Assembly: GCA_032718475.1 (NCBI GenBank)
Contig: JAUCBJ010002952.1
Coordinates: 1 to 28,538 of the forward strand
Source: Nemertoderma westbladi
Taxonomy: Eukaryota; Xenacoelomorpha; Nemertodermatida; Nemertodermatidae
Direction: 5' to 3'
DNA: 28,538 bases
Under the pieces are notes generated by a model, which was not told where the DNA came from, made no database searches, and worked only from the letters and a program-made list of their open reading frames with translations. Shown here piece by piece: positions 10,084 through 18,189 of this stretch. Position numbers and translations under genes: made by a program. The number at the start of each line of letters is the position of its first letter. Position 1 is the stretch's first letter.

Positions 10084-10402
10084 ATTCTTAATAATTCTGA
10101 AATCCTAAATGAAGTTCATAGTGGAAACAAACTTACTGGTAATTCGGATTCAAACTATTTGAAGGATATTTGCGATGGTGTGGTTTTCAAAAATCATACT
10201 ATTGTACAAAATGCCATTGAACTTGGTGCAACTGCCTTGCAGTTTCTATTATATTATTTATGATGATGCAGAATTCCTGAATCCTCTCAGTTCATACATA
10301 AAAACGCATAAAATCGGTGACTTTTACTGGACATTGGTGAATTTTCTCCACTTTATCATGCTAGAATACAATACATTTTCATTTCAGCATTATGCTATGT
10401 AA
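10084..10402 (+). pseudogene. Fragment of a widespread uncharacterised animal protein family (YDD...NPL...HKxGxFY)
   Basis: A first frame is open from 10084 to 10260. It contains EILNEVHSG, DICDGVVFKNH and ALQFLLYY, then hits TGA. A one-base shift into the frame ending at 10402 continues with IYDDAEFLNPLSSYIKTHKIG and DFYWTL. I recall this block order (DGxxFxxHP, LQxxLYYDDxExxNPLGSxxxxHKxGxFYxxLGN) from many uncharacterised proteins, multicopy in fish and invertebrate genomes and probably transposon-associated. The sequence shows one frameshift and no start. ATGTAAGTGAT right after the block (about 10398) could be a splice donor. It may be the remains of another element carried with the helicase pieces; no function is known to me. 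Confidence 0.55.
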
Positions 10403-10431
10403 GTGATATTCGCGAGTATATGAATAGTACA

Positions 10432-10521
10432 AATATGAAAGTAAATGTTTTAGCTGAATGAACAATACTTAGTTTAAAGAGAATGCTAGACAATGTTACT
10501 TTTTTGCAGCGTATAGATATT
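10432..10521 (+). repeat. Partial copy of helicase Walker B upstream segment
   Basis: About 90 bp matching 11152-11240: ACAATACTTAGTTTAAA, then AATGCTAGACAATGTTACTT and TTTTGCAG, then GTATAGATAT. It stops just inside the Walker B-coding part. It shows that the helicase locus was copied at least three times in this window. Confidence 0.7.
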
Positions 10522-10847
10522 ATATTTTATATTATATTTTGGTGCTAGTAAATTAAAACTATAATTATTTCGGTTACATATCATTATGATTAGCTCTATA
10601 CAGTAGATAGGAATATAGGTGTATTTGGCTCTATAGCATTTGTAATGTAGCCTTGCAACCGGTACCGGTTATTCAGTCAGTGCATGCATTTTTTCGTTAA
10701 ATACGTAGTACTCTAACTAGCCTGAAGAAGCCCTGTGGGTGAAAGCTAGCTAAAACTGTTGTTTTATTTTGTCACTTGAGGTCTCCCAGTCCTACATATT
10801 ACAGAATCATGATCACACCAGTGACAAGAGCGCGACAGTATTTACAC
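10522..10847 (+). repeat. Spacer with CTGAAGA...GAAA hairpin, possible Penelope/SINE tail
   Basis: The central feature is CCTGAAGAAGCCC...GTGGGTGAAAGC at 10721-10746, closed by a CTAGC/GCTAG stem (10717-10721 with 10745-10749). A CCTGAAGAAGCC...GAAACG-like motif is common near the ends of Penelope-like elements and some SINEs in animals, and its CTGANGA and GAAA words recall the hammerhead ribozyme core. The flanks here pair with each other rather than forming separate stems I and III, so I do not call a ribozyme. No reverse transcriptase is nearby. Confidence 0.35.
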
Positions 10848-11019
10848 ACTATATGGAGTAATGGATACCGTTTTAAGACATGATAAAAAAGTTCATCACC
10901 ATTAGGAGAATCACTATTGATAGCTGCAGGTGACCACTGGCAACACCCCCCAGTTTCAGGCCATATGATCTGGCAGAGAATGAATATGCTAACTACCTAT
11001 AAAATTTTGCATTTAAGCA
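10848..11019 (+). pseudogene. Helicase fragment retaining GDHWQHPPVSG
   Basis: A diverged copy of the helicase segment from ACTATATGGAGTAATG to about the AAAATTTTGCATT stretch. Its value is diagnostic. At 10929-10959 it reads GDHWQHPPVSG, whereas blocks 1 and 2 have lost the three residues after GDH. This matches the GDHxQLPPV motif of PIF1-like helicases and supports the family assignment of the two longer blocks. The downstream TYKILH region is present and then the copy ends. Confidence 0.7.
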
Positions 11020-11151
11020 TCCTCCCTTCTTTGTGATGTATGCCGTCTATCTTTGCCAAACTTCTTAACACTAAGAATCCAGCAACGCATCTCCTTATTA
11101 TCCATTTCCAGCTTGAAGCCAGGAGACATTATCTCCATCAAAGATACAAGT

Positions 11152-11520
11152 ACAAATATGAAAGCAAATGTTTTAGCTGAATAAACAATACTTAGTTTAA
11201 AAAGAATGCTAGACAATGTTGCTTTTTTGCAGTGTATAGATATATTTTTCGAGGAGGTGGGAATGCTCTCAAGTAAACTATATGGATGGAGTAATGATAC
11301 CGTTTTTAAAAAGAACGCTAGACAATGTTGCTTTTTTGCAGTGTATAGATATATTTTTCGAGGAGGTGGGAATGCTCTCAAGTGAACTATATGGAGTAAT
11401 GATACCGTTTTTAAAAAGAACGCTAGACAATGTTGCTTTTTTGCAGTGTATAGATATATTTTTCGAGGAGGTGGGAATGCTCTCAAGTGAAGTATATGGA
11501 GTAATGATACCGTTTTAATA
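11152..11520 (+). repeat. 105-bp tandem repeat of helicase Walker B segment (array 2)
   Basis: Copies of TGTATAGATATATTTTTCGA begin at 11233, 11342 and 11447 (steps 109 and 105). The first unit has an extra GATG, so the 35-codon frame is continuous from 11282 to 11518 over two units: VAFLQCIDIFFEEVG and MLSSELYGVMIPFLKRTLDN. All units carry the TTGCTTTTTTGCAG splice-acceptor-like tract. An open frame on the opposite strand is a shadow of this repetition. The array leads into helicase block 2. Confidence 0.8.
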
Positions 11521-12700
11521 CATTATAAAGAAGTTCATCACCATTAGGAGGATCACTAATGATAACTGCAGGTGACCACCCTCCAGTTTCAGGCCATATG
11601 ATCTGGCAGAGTAGGAATACGCTAACTACCTATAAAATTTTCCATTTTAAGCATTATGTTAATTATACATTAAACATTACATTAGGAATGATCATGAGTT
11701 ACATCTCGATTAAAGTATTCATGTACGACAAACGTTTTAACGGAAGATGATATCTAAGAATTTAAGGAAATAATTGGAAGACGTTATCAGTTTGTATGTT
11801 ATAGGGATACTGTCCAAGATTCAACTTAATGAGTATTTAGTAAAAGGGCTGCAGTTAGGCCAACAACTTGGCTCGATAAAATGATGGACCCTGCAGGGGT
11901 ATAGCCTACTTCAAATCTATAGCTTATGACACAGAAATAACTTAAGGTTGGTTATAGGTATAACATAGCACCTGACCAAATTCCATGGGCAAAAGTGTCT
12001 CTACAAATGCATGAAACAGCTGTTGTAGTAATAAGTAAAGCATTTAGTGCAAGAAGAAAGCAGTACCCTTTATGATATTATATATCCCAAACGGGACATA
12101 AAGTTAAAGGAGACACTGTGGTAGGAGATCTAGCTACACAGATAGAGTTCCAACAAAGAAAGTCTAAAAATGATACGTCATATAACTTATGGCAGAGATC
12201 ACAATTGAACGTGTTGGAAAGTAGGGCCGAAGATTTACATAATTTTATATTTGTAGGTGATAAAGAGAAAACATTAGTTGCAATCGGTTGCAGAGAGTAG
12301 CATGGATGGAATCGGTGGATCACCTAATAGAAACCCTTTCCAATTCTGGACCATCTAGACCGATACCTGTTGACTATGCTTTTCATATATTCCGAGTAAG
12401 CAATATTGCCCTTCCTGATGACCCAGTTGGATACATATTCTGCTTAATAAGTACAAAAAATAAAAATCTGATCTATATAGATCACTCACAAAATTTAGCA
12501 CGAGCAGTAAATGACTATAACACCGGTTTGTATTCTAATCAAATAACTGAAAAACATGAAAATAGACCATGGGGAGTTATGTTATACATTATCGGGGTAG
12601 GCGACATGTTTGGAAACCTTGAAACATGGCAAGTTATAATTGATGATGATTGGAGACATGAGAACCCCTGAGTGGCTCAGTACTTCAAGTCTTTAGAAAT
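11447..12700 (+). pseudogene. Decayed PIF1-like helicase + GIY-YIG gene (block 2)
   Basis: Near-identical to block 1 and slightly better kept. The frame 11559-11750 covers MITAGDHPPVSGHMIWQSRN and on to the FHFKHYV stretch. ARRKQYPL and TGHKVKGDTVVGD appear near 12050-12130. The frame 12118-12300 covers LWQRSQLNVLESRAED, LHNFIFVGD and KEKTLVAIGC. After a frameshift at GCAGAGAGTAG, the frame from the ATG at 12306 to 12671 encodes the GIY-YIG part: GYIFCLIS, YIDHSQNLARAV, YNTG, RPWGVM and ETW. GIY-YIG enzymes need Tyr, Arg and Glu. Tyr residues and a late Glu are visible, but YID replaces YIG and the usual Arg position is altered. The helicase has no Walker A, no N-terminus and several stops. 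The first TGA after HENP sits next to CCTGAGTGGCTC, which would read PEW in another frame, as expected for the family. Confidence 0.72.
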
Positions 12701-13124
12701 TTACCATCAATGTTTTATGGAAGATTCCCATAAACAGCATCATTTATAAGAAGAGGGAAATGATGAAAGGTTGGGTAATAAAGTTCAATTATGTCCATCT
12801 GATGTAGTGAAGGTCGGCTGGGAACCTCCAAGCCCAGACGCCCAGGACAGTGTCACTACTACCTGCTTAGCCATAACATTTTGGAATACATAATGCAAAA
12901 AAACCCATAGCATCTTCAACAATTCGTCAGGAAATCACAAACAAACAAAACCTACAATTGTCATTTTATATTATATATGTCTATGTATTCTATGTCATTT
13001 TCATATTTGCGGTGTTTTCATATATGACAATAATTTCGTTACCATATAATATCCTACCGTTACCATAGATGGGGTGCGTTATCATTAAATATGTATCATT
13101 AGTAAATATAGAATATATTTATTC
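12701..13124 (+). other. 3' flank of helicase block 2
   Basis: No gene. Colinear with 8481-8993 of block 1, with about 100 bp less near 13015, ending at AGAATATATTTATT. At 13125 it switches to CTGCGACCGCTGGGGGTGTC, the internal hAT segment also seen at 6291. The junction is abrupt. Confidence 0.75.
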
Positions 13125-13440
13125 TGCGACCGCTGGGGGTGTCAAAAATTGGCCATCATAAGGAATTTAGAGAAATTCATGTTTAGTGCGAGCAATTTAA
13201 AGTAAGGTTTGCTATTTCCTTATACATTGAACTGGTTAATACGGTTACTACAGCATAAGGAGAGGGCTGTCCCCAAAGCTACAGCATTATTATTGGGAAA
13301 TCCCACCAAGGCACACACACTCCCTAAGCCATACAATATGCAATATGTTAAACCAAGACAAACACTTAACCAGCAACACTTGGCAGGCATTCTGACCAAC
13401 CACTATCAATGGCTTGCAGTAGGTGGCTTCCTGAGACTAG
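13125..13440 (+). mobile_element. hAT internal remnant without terminus
   Basis: Matches 6291-6600 (GGGTGTCAAAAATTGGCC, TTTAGTGCGAGCAATTTAAA, GGCTGTCCCCAAAGCTACAG, then GGCAGGCAT). It joins unit A at ACTGCATATTTCC exactly as the 6.3-kb copy does. The CAGTGGCGGATCC end is missing. An open frame from 13209 spans it but shows no known domain. Confidence 0.6.
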
Positions 13441-14317
13441 ACTGCATATTTCCAATTGGGATTCTGCTTTGGGTGAAATTCACCCAGTCCATCCTATTAT
13501 GTTAGATGTAGTAAGCCAATCACAGCCCACCATCAAATCAATTTAGAGAATATGCGAGTACCTACTACAGTTAAAATATTGCATTCTAACAACCAATGTA
13601 GTAAGCCAATCACAGCCCACCATCAAATCAATTTAGAGAATATGCGAGTACCTACTACAGTTAAAATATTGCATTCTAACAACCAATGATTATGCTTTGG
13701 GATGCTCCAAGGGAATTATTACCACATATTGTATTATTAGATTGGGAGGTAGTTCTACTAACAGCCATCAAACAACAACTGCATGGCAGCACAAACCAAT
13801 ATCAATAACTAATTATCACATTTACTCCATAACAAACTATAGTGAATTAACAGCCTATCAACAGTATAGTATAAAATTTTCTATATATGCGGAATGCCAT
13901 ATCTTATAAATCCGACACTTCCCCAATTATTTTCCCACTTATTGTTGCTCTACTCTATTTCTACTATTATGCCTCGACTGGTCCGAGCTATTTGTACTGT
14001 TAATCACATACATGAGATCAGAATCATTGGGTCTTCCTTCCCACATGGACCACCTCTTTCGGTACCTTGGCCACAACAACCGGGGCCACAATCGTAACTT
14101 TAGCATCTCTCCCACAGTTGCCAAAGTTACGTTTCAGCTGAGTTCTGGGAGAACATTTGACACCCATAACCCACATGAGGTAATGAATGACCAATTGGGA
14201 GAATAAACCGTGTTTCACTGTACTGGTATTTGGAGGCAGCGATCTGTGTGTGAGAGACACAGATTATGTTGTCTCTAAATTAAAGATAATGATTCAGAAA
14301 TATTCTTGCAATAGAGC
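13441..14317 (+). repeat. Unit A copy with 91-bp internal tandem duplication; host of LINE copy 1
   Basis: A more diverged unit A. Bases 13507-13597 are repeated exactly at 13598-13688 (91 bp). The SGNH-like frame is damaged. There is an insertion after ATCTTATAA (about 13908-13940, shared with the 24-kb copy) and extra bases in the block I region. From 14012 the frame reads VTFQLSSGRT, then an ATGA duplication at about 14180 shifts it before the GGSDLC block. The copy is interrupted at 14317 by the LINE; its continuation TTCCTGT follows the LINE at 17788-17794. Confidence 0.8.
14306..14317 (+). repeat. Target-site duplication, left (LINE copy 1)
   Basis: TTGCAATAGAGC here is repeated exactly at 17776-17787 on the other side of the LINE. 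Uninterrupted unit A copies have this word once, followed by TTCCTGTGTG, so it is the true insertion site. Confidence 0.92.
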
Positions 14318-17300
14318 ATGGTCAGGTCAGGTATTCTAGGTCATTGATCAAGAAAACTTGCCACCTCCATGCAGCATAAAGGAGGTGCCACCTGTAGCTG
14401 TATAGACCCTCTTACTAGGGCAAATCTGGTCCTGTAACTAGGACCCCCTTCGTTCTGGGATAAGGACACCCTTGGTTGGACCCATATACTTGGCTGCAGG
14501 GGTATATATGGCCTGACCAGGCAGATGGTGATCTACCAATGGCTGGTCAGGAGTAGAGTGTTCTCATGTCCACTCTGAGAGCACTTCACCTGGCAGCAAG
14601 GGTACAGGGCATGACCCAGCAGATGAGCTGCAACAGCCAATGGTGGGTCATGTGCACCAGAGTAGATATGGGTGATGGGCCTCATATCTGACTCCATTGC
14701 GACACCCACCCTGTGGAATGGCAAACCAGGGTGTGGTATTTGCCCCGAGAGCTGACTCGGCAAAAAAGCACCCCCCAACCCCCACTATGGATTACATTAG
14801 CAATGCGGAGGTCCGGCCACTAGAGGCCAGTGGAATTACCGGACACAATCGGCCTCACAGGCGTCAGTTAACTCCTGACCGGCTGCCTGTCTCACCCCCT
14901 ACTGGAGAGAGAGCAGCCAACAATTCTTTGAGTCCCTTTCCTGATGACCTTTCTGGCCCAAACCCTGGGTCACCAGGAAGGCCAGACTGTGATGGGGAGA
15001 GGGATTCTGGAGTTGAAGGTTACTCTCATGTTCCACCCCGACCAACAAAGCCATTGGTGAATCTGAGGCAAGTCACAAGACTAGCCTCAGTAAACACCCT
15101 AACACTCGGGTCCCCAATGCGACAAGGTGAGCTGACTGCCTTGGCAGATAAGCTTTCTCTTAGCACAGTGGGTGTTCAAGAGCACCGAATGCAGACTGAT
15201 GAGGTTCTGATTAAGGACATTCTTAACATTCCTGCGAGCATTTAATTGCAAGTCTGCATCAATCACCTACATCGCCCTGGGTCTATAGCAATAGTGTTAA
15301 CCGAAATTCTGTCCATCTTCAGGATTTTATCTCTGGAAATGGATTGTTTTCGGCTGGAACCCAGTTCAAGAAGCAAACTGGAAAACTATGGACTCATAGT
15401 GGACCCAGTGGTCGGTCACAAGTCCCAGATAGACCATATTCTGTTTCGTAGGAAATACAGGAGCTCTATACAAGACTGTAATGCATTTACACTTCGACCC
15501 TTCTCCAGTGATCACCGCCTTATTGTGGCCAAGGTAAGACTTAGTCTGCGTGCTAGCAGAACAACGAAATCTGCCTTGCCGTGGCATGACTGGTCCTCTC
15601 TGTTGCAACAGCCAAGTGTGAGATCCAGCTTCACACTACAGCTGAGCAACAGGTATGAGGCTCTTGCCTCTGAGGCGGCAGATCACTGTGAGGGCTATAC
15701 TGCCTTTACAGAAGCAGTTAAGTTAGCAGCTGCAGAAACAGTTCCTGTATACCCTCGAAACAGGAAAAGGGCCCCCTGGACTGACAACAAAATTCAGAAG
15801 TGCCGAAATGACCTTCATAAGGCGCAGAAAGAGTCCCGGCTCAAACAGACTACAGCAGCCAAGAATGCAGTTAAGGCTGCATCTAGGTCCCTGAACAGGC
15901 AGTACTCTGCTAATCTACAGGAGCTAATAAACCAACAGGTTGATGCCATCAATGATGCTGACGACAGCAGGCAATCATCCCAGGCATGGAAATCGATCAA
16001 TCTGCTTACTGGGCGGAAAAGCCAACCAACCACCAAGGTTAAGGCTGAATCACCAGCCGATCGCCTCAATGGTTGGAAAGCCCACTTTGAAAAGCTCCTC
16101 AATAATGACAGGGTATTGCCTGATAACTTTATAGAAGTAAAAGTGTCTGAGTCTGTACTCCCAGATATTCCCATTGGCGATATCTCCTTTGCAGAAGTGA
16201 AGGCTGCTGCAAAGAGCATTAAGACCAATCGTGCCAGTGGAGAAGATGGTTTTTAAAATACCTGAGTGTTTAAAGCTCATCTATCCCATCATAGTAGACA
16301 TGTACCGAACAACAAGAGTCCCACAAGAAATGAAAACAAATAAGTTGGTGCCAGTTCCCAAGAAGGGCAACCTAACACTCTATGGTTCTTTTCGGGGAAT
16401 CTCATTGATCTCGATTGCTGCAAAGCTATACAATAGGATTCTATTAAATCGCATCAGGGATCCCATTGAGAGACTGCTCTGTGGAAATCAGAATGGGTTC
16501 CGTAAAGGTCGTGGGACCATGGAGCCCATTTTGGCACTTAGAAGTATAATTGAAAGAGTTATCATAAAAGAAAGACAGGCATCTGGCTGTTATTTTTGTT
16601 GACTTCTTCAAGGCCTTTGATTCAGTCTCTCGCTCACGTATGTTCAGCATACTTTCATTATATGGGATTCCTGATGAAATTATTGCAGCAATCAGATCAG
16701 TATATGATGGTTCGACAACATTTGTGTCTACTGTTGATGGTGACAAGAACCATTTGAAGTGTTATGGGGCATCCTCCAAGGAGACACACTTGCATGCACC
16801 ATTCTTGTTCATTATTGTGGTTGACTATGTTCTACGCATGTCCTTAGATCATTATAATGATGATGGGGTGATGATAACTCCACCTACTGGCTCCAGAAGT
16901 CGAGGAAATCCTGCCAAGTACCTAACTGATCTAGACTTTGCTGATGACTTAGGAGTACTCTCAGAATCATTATAGGGAGCCCAACGGCTCCTCAGCTAAT
17001 TAGAACATGCTGCTTCTAGTGTTGGTCTTTTTATTAACTCCAGAAAGACCAAAATTCTGACAGTTAACTTTGAAATTCCTCAGCAAGTCTCTGATCGGAT
17101 GAGCATAAGCTCAAAGGATGGCATGCTTGAGCATGTGGACGACTTATGTTACCTGGGATCATGGATCTGGAAGTCAGGTGAGGACCTTCGAATACGTAAG
17201 GGAAAGGCTTGGCAGCCTTGAATGGGCTTTCCAGGATTTGGAAGTCACCGAGAATTAATCGGAAACTTAAGGTCCGATTATTTAGAGCAGCAGTAGTTCC

Positions 17301-17775
17301 AGTACTCCTCTACGGGAGTCCATGCTGGGCTCTAACTGCTGAGGACACCAAATCTCTGGATGGCACATTCACAAGAATGCTATGCCGGGTTCATTGTGTC
17401 AAGTACCAATGCACACATCTCCAACCAGACACTATATAACATTCTCCAACCAGACACTATATAACATTGGAGGTGTCTCATTGGTTCCCCCAAGCTTGAC
17501 ACTAGAACAAAATCGCCTCCGCTTTGCAGGACATTGCTTTCGCCGTGAGGACCAGCCAGTGCATAATCTTGTACTTTGGCAGCCTCATGGAGTGAATAAG
17601 CATGGTGGACAGCCCATGACTTTCTTGAGACGCATCTTAAAGGACACTGGCCTTAAAGATGCGGATGATCTAGCAAATGTCATGGGTGATAGGGAGTTGT
17701 GGCGGTGCAATTTTGTTGACAAGCCGGCACAGCATTCTTAATTGCAGCTGCAATGCAGCATGCCGATCCTAGTAG
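14318..17775 (+). mobile_element. APE-type non-LTR retrotransposon (LINE), copy 1
   Basis: A 3.46-kb LINE bounded by a 12-bp target-site duplication. Order: a 5' untranslated region of about 0.4 kb; a coding region with endonuclease and reverse transcriptase (see the pseudogene entry); then a short 3' end (GCAGCTGCAATGCAGCATGC, CGATCCTAGTAGT). The 5' region contains two diverged copies of a ~100-bp module (GGCTGCAGGGGTATATATGG near 14492 and GGCAGCAAGGGTACAGGG near 14593). These resemble promoter monomers in other LINEs. The GC content and codon use are visibly higher than the AT-rich neighbours. The family looks like an RTE/CR1-type endonuclease-RT element common in marine invertebrates, but I cannot fix the clade by eye. 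Confidence 0.88.
14718..17741 (+). pseudogene. LINE endonuclease-reverse transcriptase, disrupted (copy 1)
   Basis: The first ATG in frame is 14718. The N-terminal APE endonuclease start is visible as NTLTLGSPMRQGELTAL then VGVQEHRMQ (QE catalytic block). The middle of the endonuclease, including the GDFN-type block, is missing. It resumes with SQIDHILFRRKYRSS and PFSSDHRLIVAKV (SDH block). Damage: in-frame TAA at 15243-15245; frameshift at the T run near 16252; frameshift near 16553; more indels at 16743-16795; TAG at 16973-16975; indel near 17210; and a 25-bp tandem duplication (17419-17443/17444-17468). RT blocks: NGFRKGRGT, FVDFFKAFDSV, LDFADDLGVLS; then the C-terminal domain LLYGSPCWALT, RLRFAGHCFRREDQPVH and GGQPMTFLRR. 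Copy 2 at 26.6 kb shows the undamaged version of the second half. This copy cannot make the protein. Confidence 0.88.
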
Positions 17776-17787
17776 TTGCAATAGAGC
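17776..17787 (+). repeat. Target-site duplication, right (LINE copy 1)
   Basis: Second copy of TTGCAATAGAGC. Unit A resumes for only seven more bases (TTCCTGT, 17788-17794) before foreign sequence beginning ACGGAGCCCCTAAAGGGACA. Confidence 0.92.
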
Positions 17788-17794
17788 TTCCTGT

Positions 17795-17838
17795 ACGGAG
17801 CCCCTAAAGGGACATGTGAAAAAAAATTTTTTTTTGCT
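17795..17838. other. Possible terminus of foldback element (GGAGCCCCTAAAGGG, A8T9)
   Basis: CGGAGCCCCTAAAGGGACAT is followed by A8T9 and then the 21-bp array. It lies between the broken unit A and the left arm, so it may be the outer end of the foldback element. No inverted partner (CCCTTTAGGGGCTCCG) was found outside the right arm at 21766, so the right end is missing or this is unrelated. Confidence 0.35.
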
Positions 17839-18141
17839 AACTCATGCGAACAACTTACTAACTCGTGCGAACGACATACTAAGTCGTGTGAACAACTTAC
17901 AAGTCGTGCGATCGACTTACTAAGTCGTGCGAATGACTTACTAAGTCGTGCGAACGACTTACTAAGTCGTGCGAACGGCTTACTAAGTCGTGCGAACGAC
18001 TTAACTAACTCGTGCGAACGACTTACTAACTTTACTTTGATTGGCTAAATAATACTGGTAATAATAGTACAACCTTTTTAGTGGGTTTTTCAATTCAATC
18101 TACAGCATTGTTGTTGATGGCATTATTGGTTGAAAATATTA
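17839..18141 (+). repeat. Foldback left arm: nine 21-bp palindromic monomers plus unique stem
   Basis: 17839-18031 holds about nine tandem copies of a 21-bp monomer with core TAAGTCG-TGCGAA-CGACTTA. The 7-base ends pair with each other, leaving a 6-base loop, so each monomer is a hairpin. The outermost monomers are more diverged (CTAACTC... variants). The inner part, 18031-18141, is non-repetitive: TTTGATTGGCTAAATAATAC, GGGTTTTTCAATTCAATC, TACAGCATTGTTGTTGATGG, ATTGGTTGAAAATATT. The whole arm occurs inverted at 21454-21766 with small indels. Confidence 0.9.
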
Positions 18142-18189
18142 TTATCAATGGCTGAACGCGCTCTGTTAATATCGACGTACTTTAACTTA

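Noticed and set aside
10717-10749. Hammerhead ribozyme call
   Set aside because: CTGANGA and GAAA words are present, but the flanks pair with each other and no cleavage-site partner strand was found.
11013-11486. 157-codon open frame on the minus strand
   Set aside because: Most of it is the antisense of the 105-bp helicase repeat. The remaining part (11020-11160) reads EMRCW...KDRR, faintly LINE-like, but is too short to assign.
14697-15245. Start of the LINE frame at 14697
   Set aside because: That codon is TTG; in an animal element the first ATG in frame, 14718, is the better start.
17839-18031. Short regular repeats resembling a CRISPR array
   Set aside because: The 21-bp monomers abut each other with no spacers, and the same array is present inverted at 21.6 kb; the surroundings are eukaryotic transposons.
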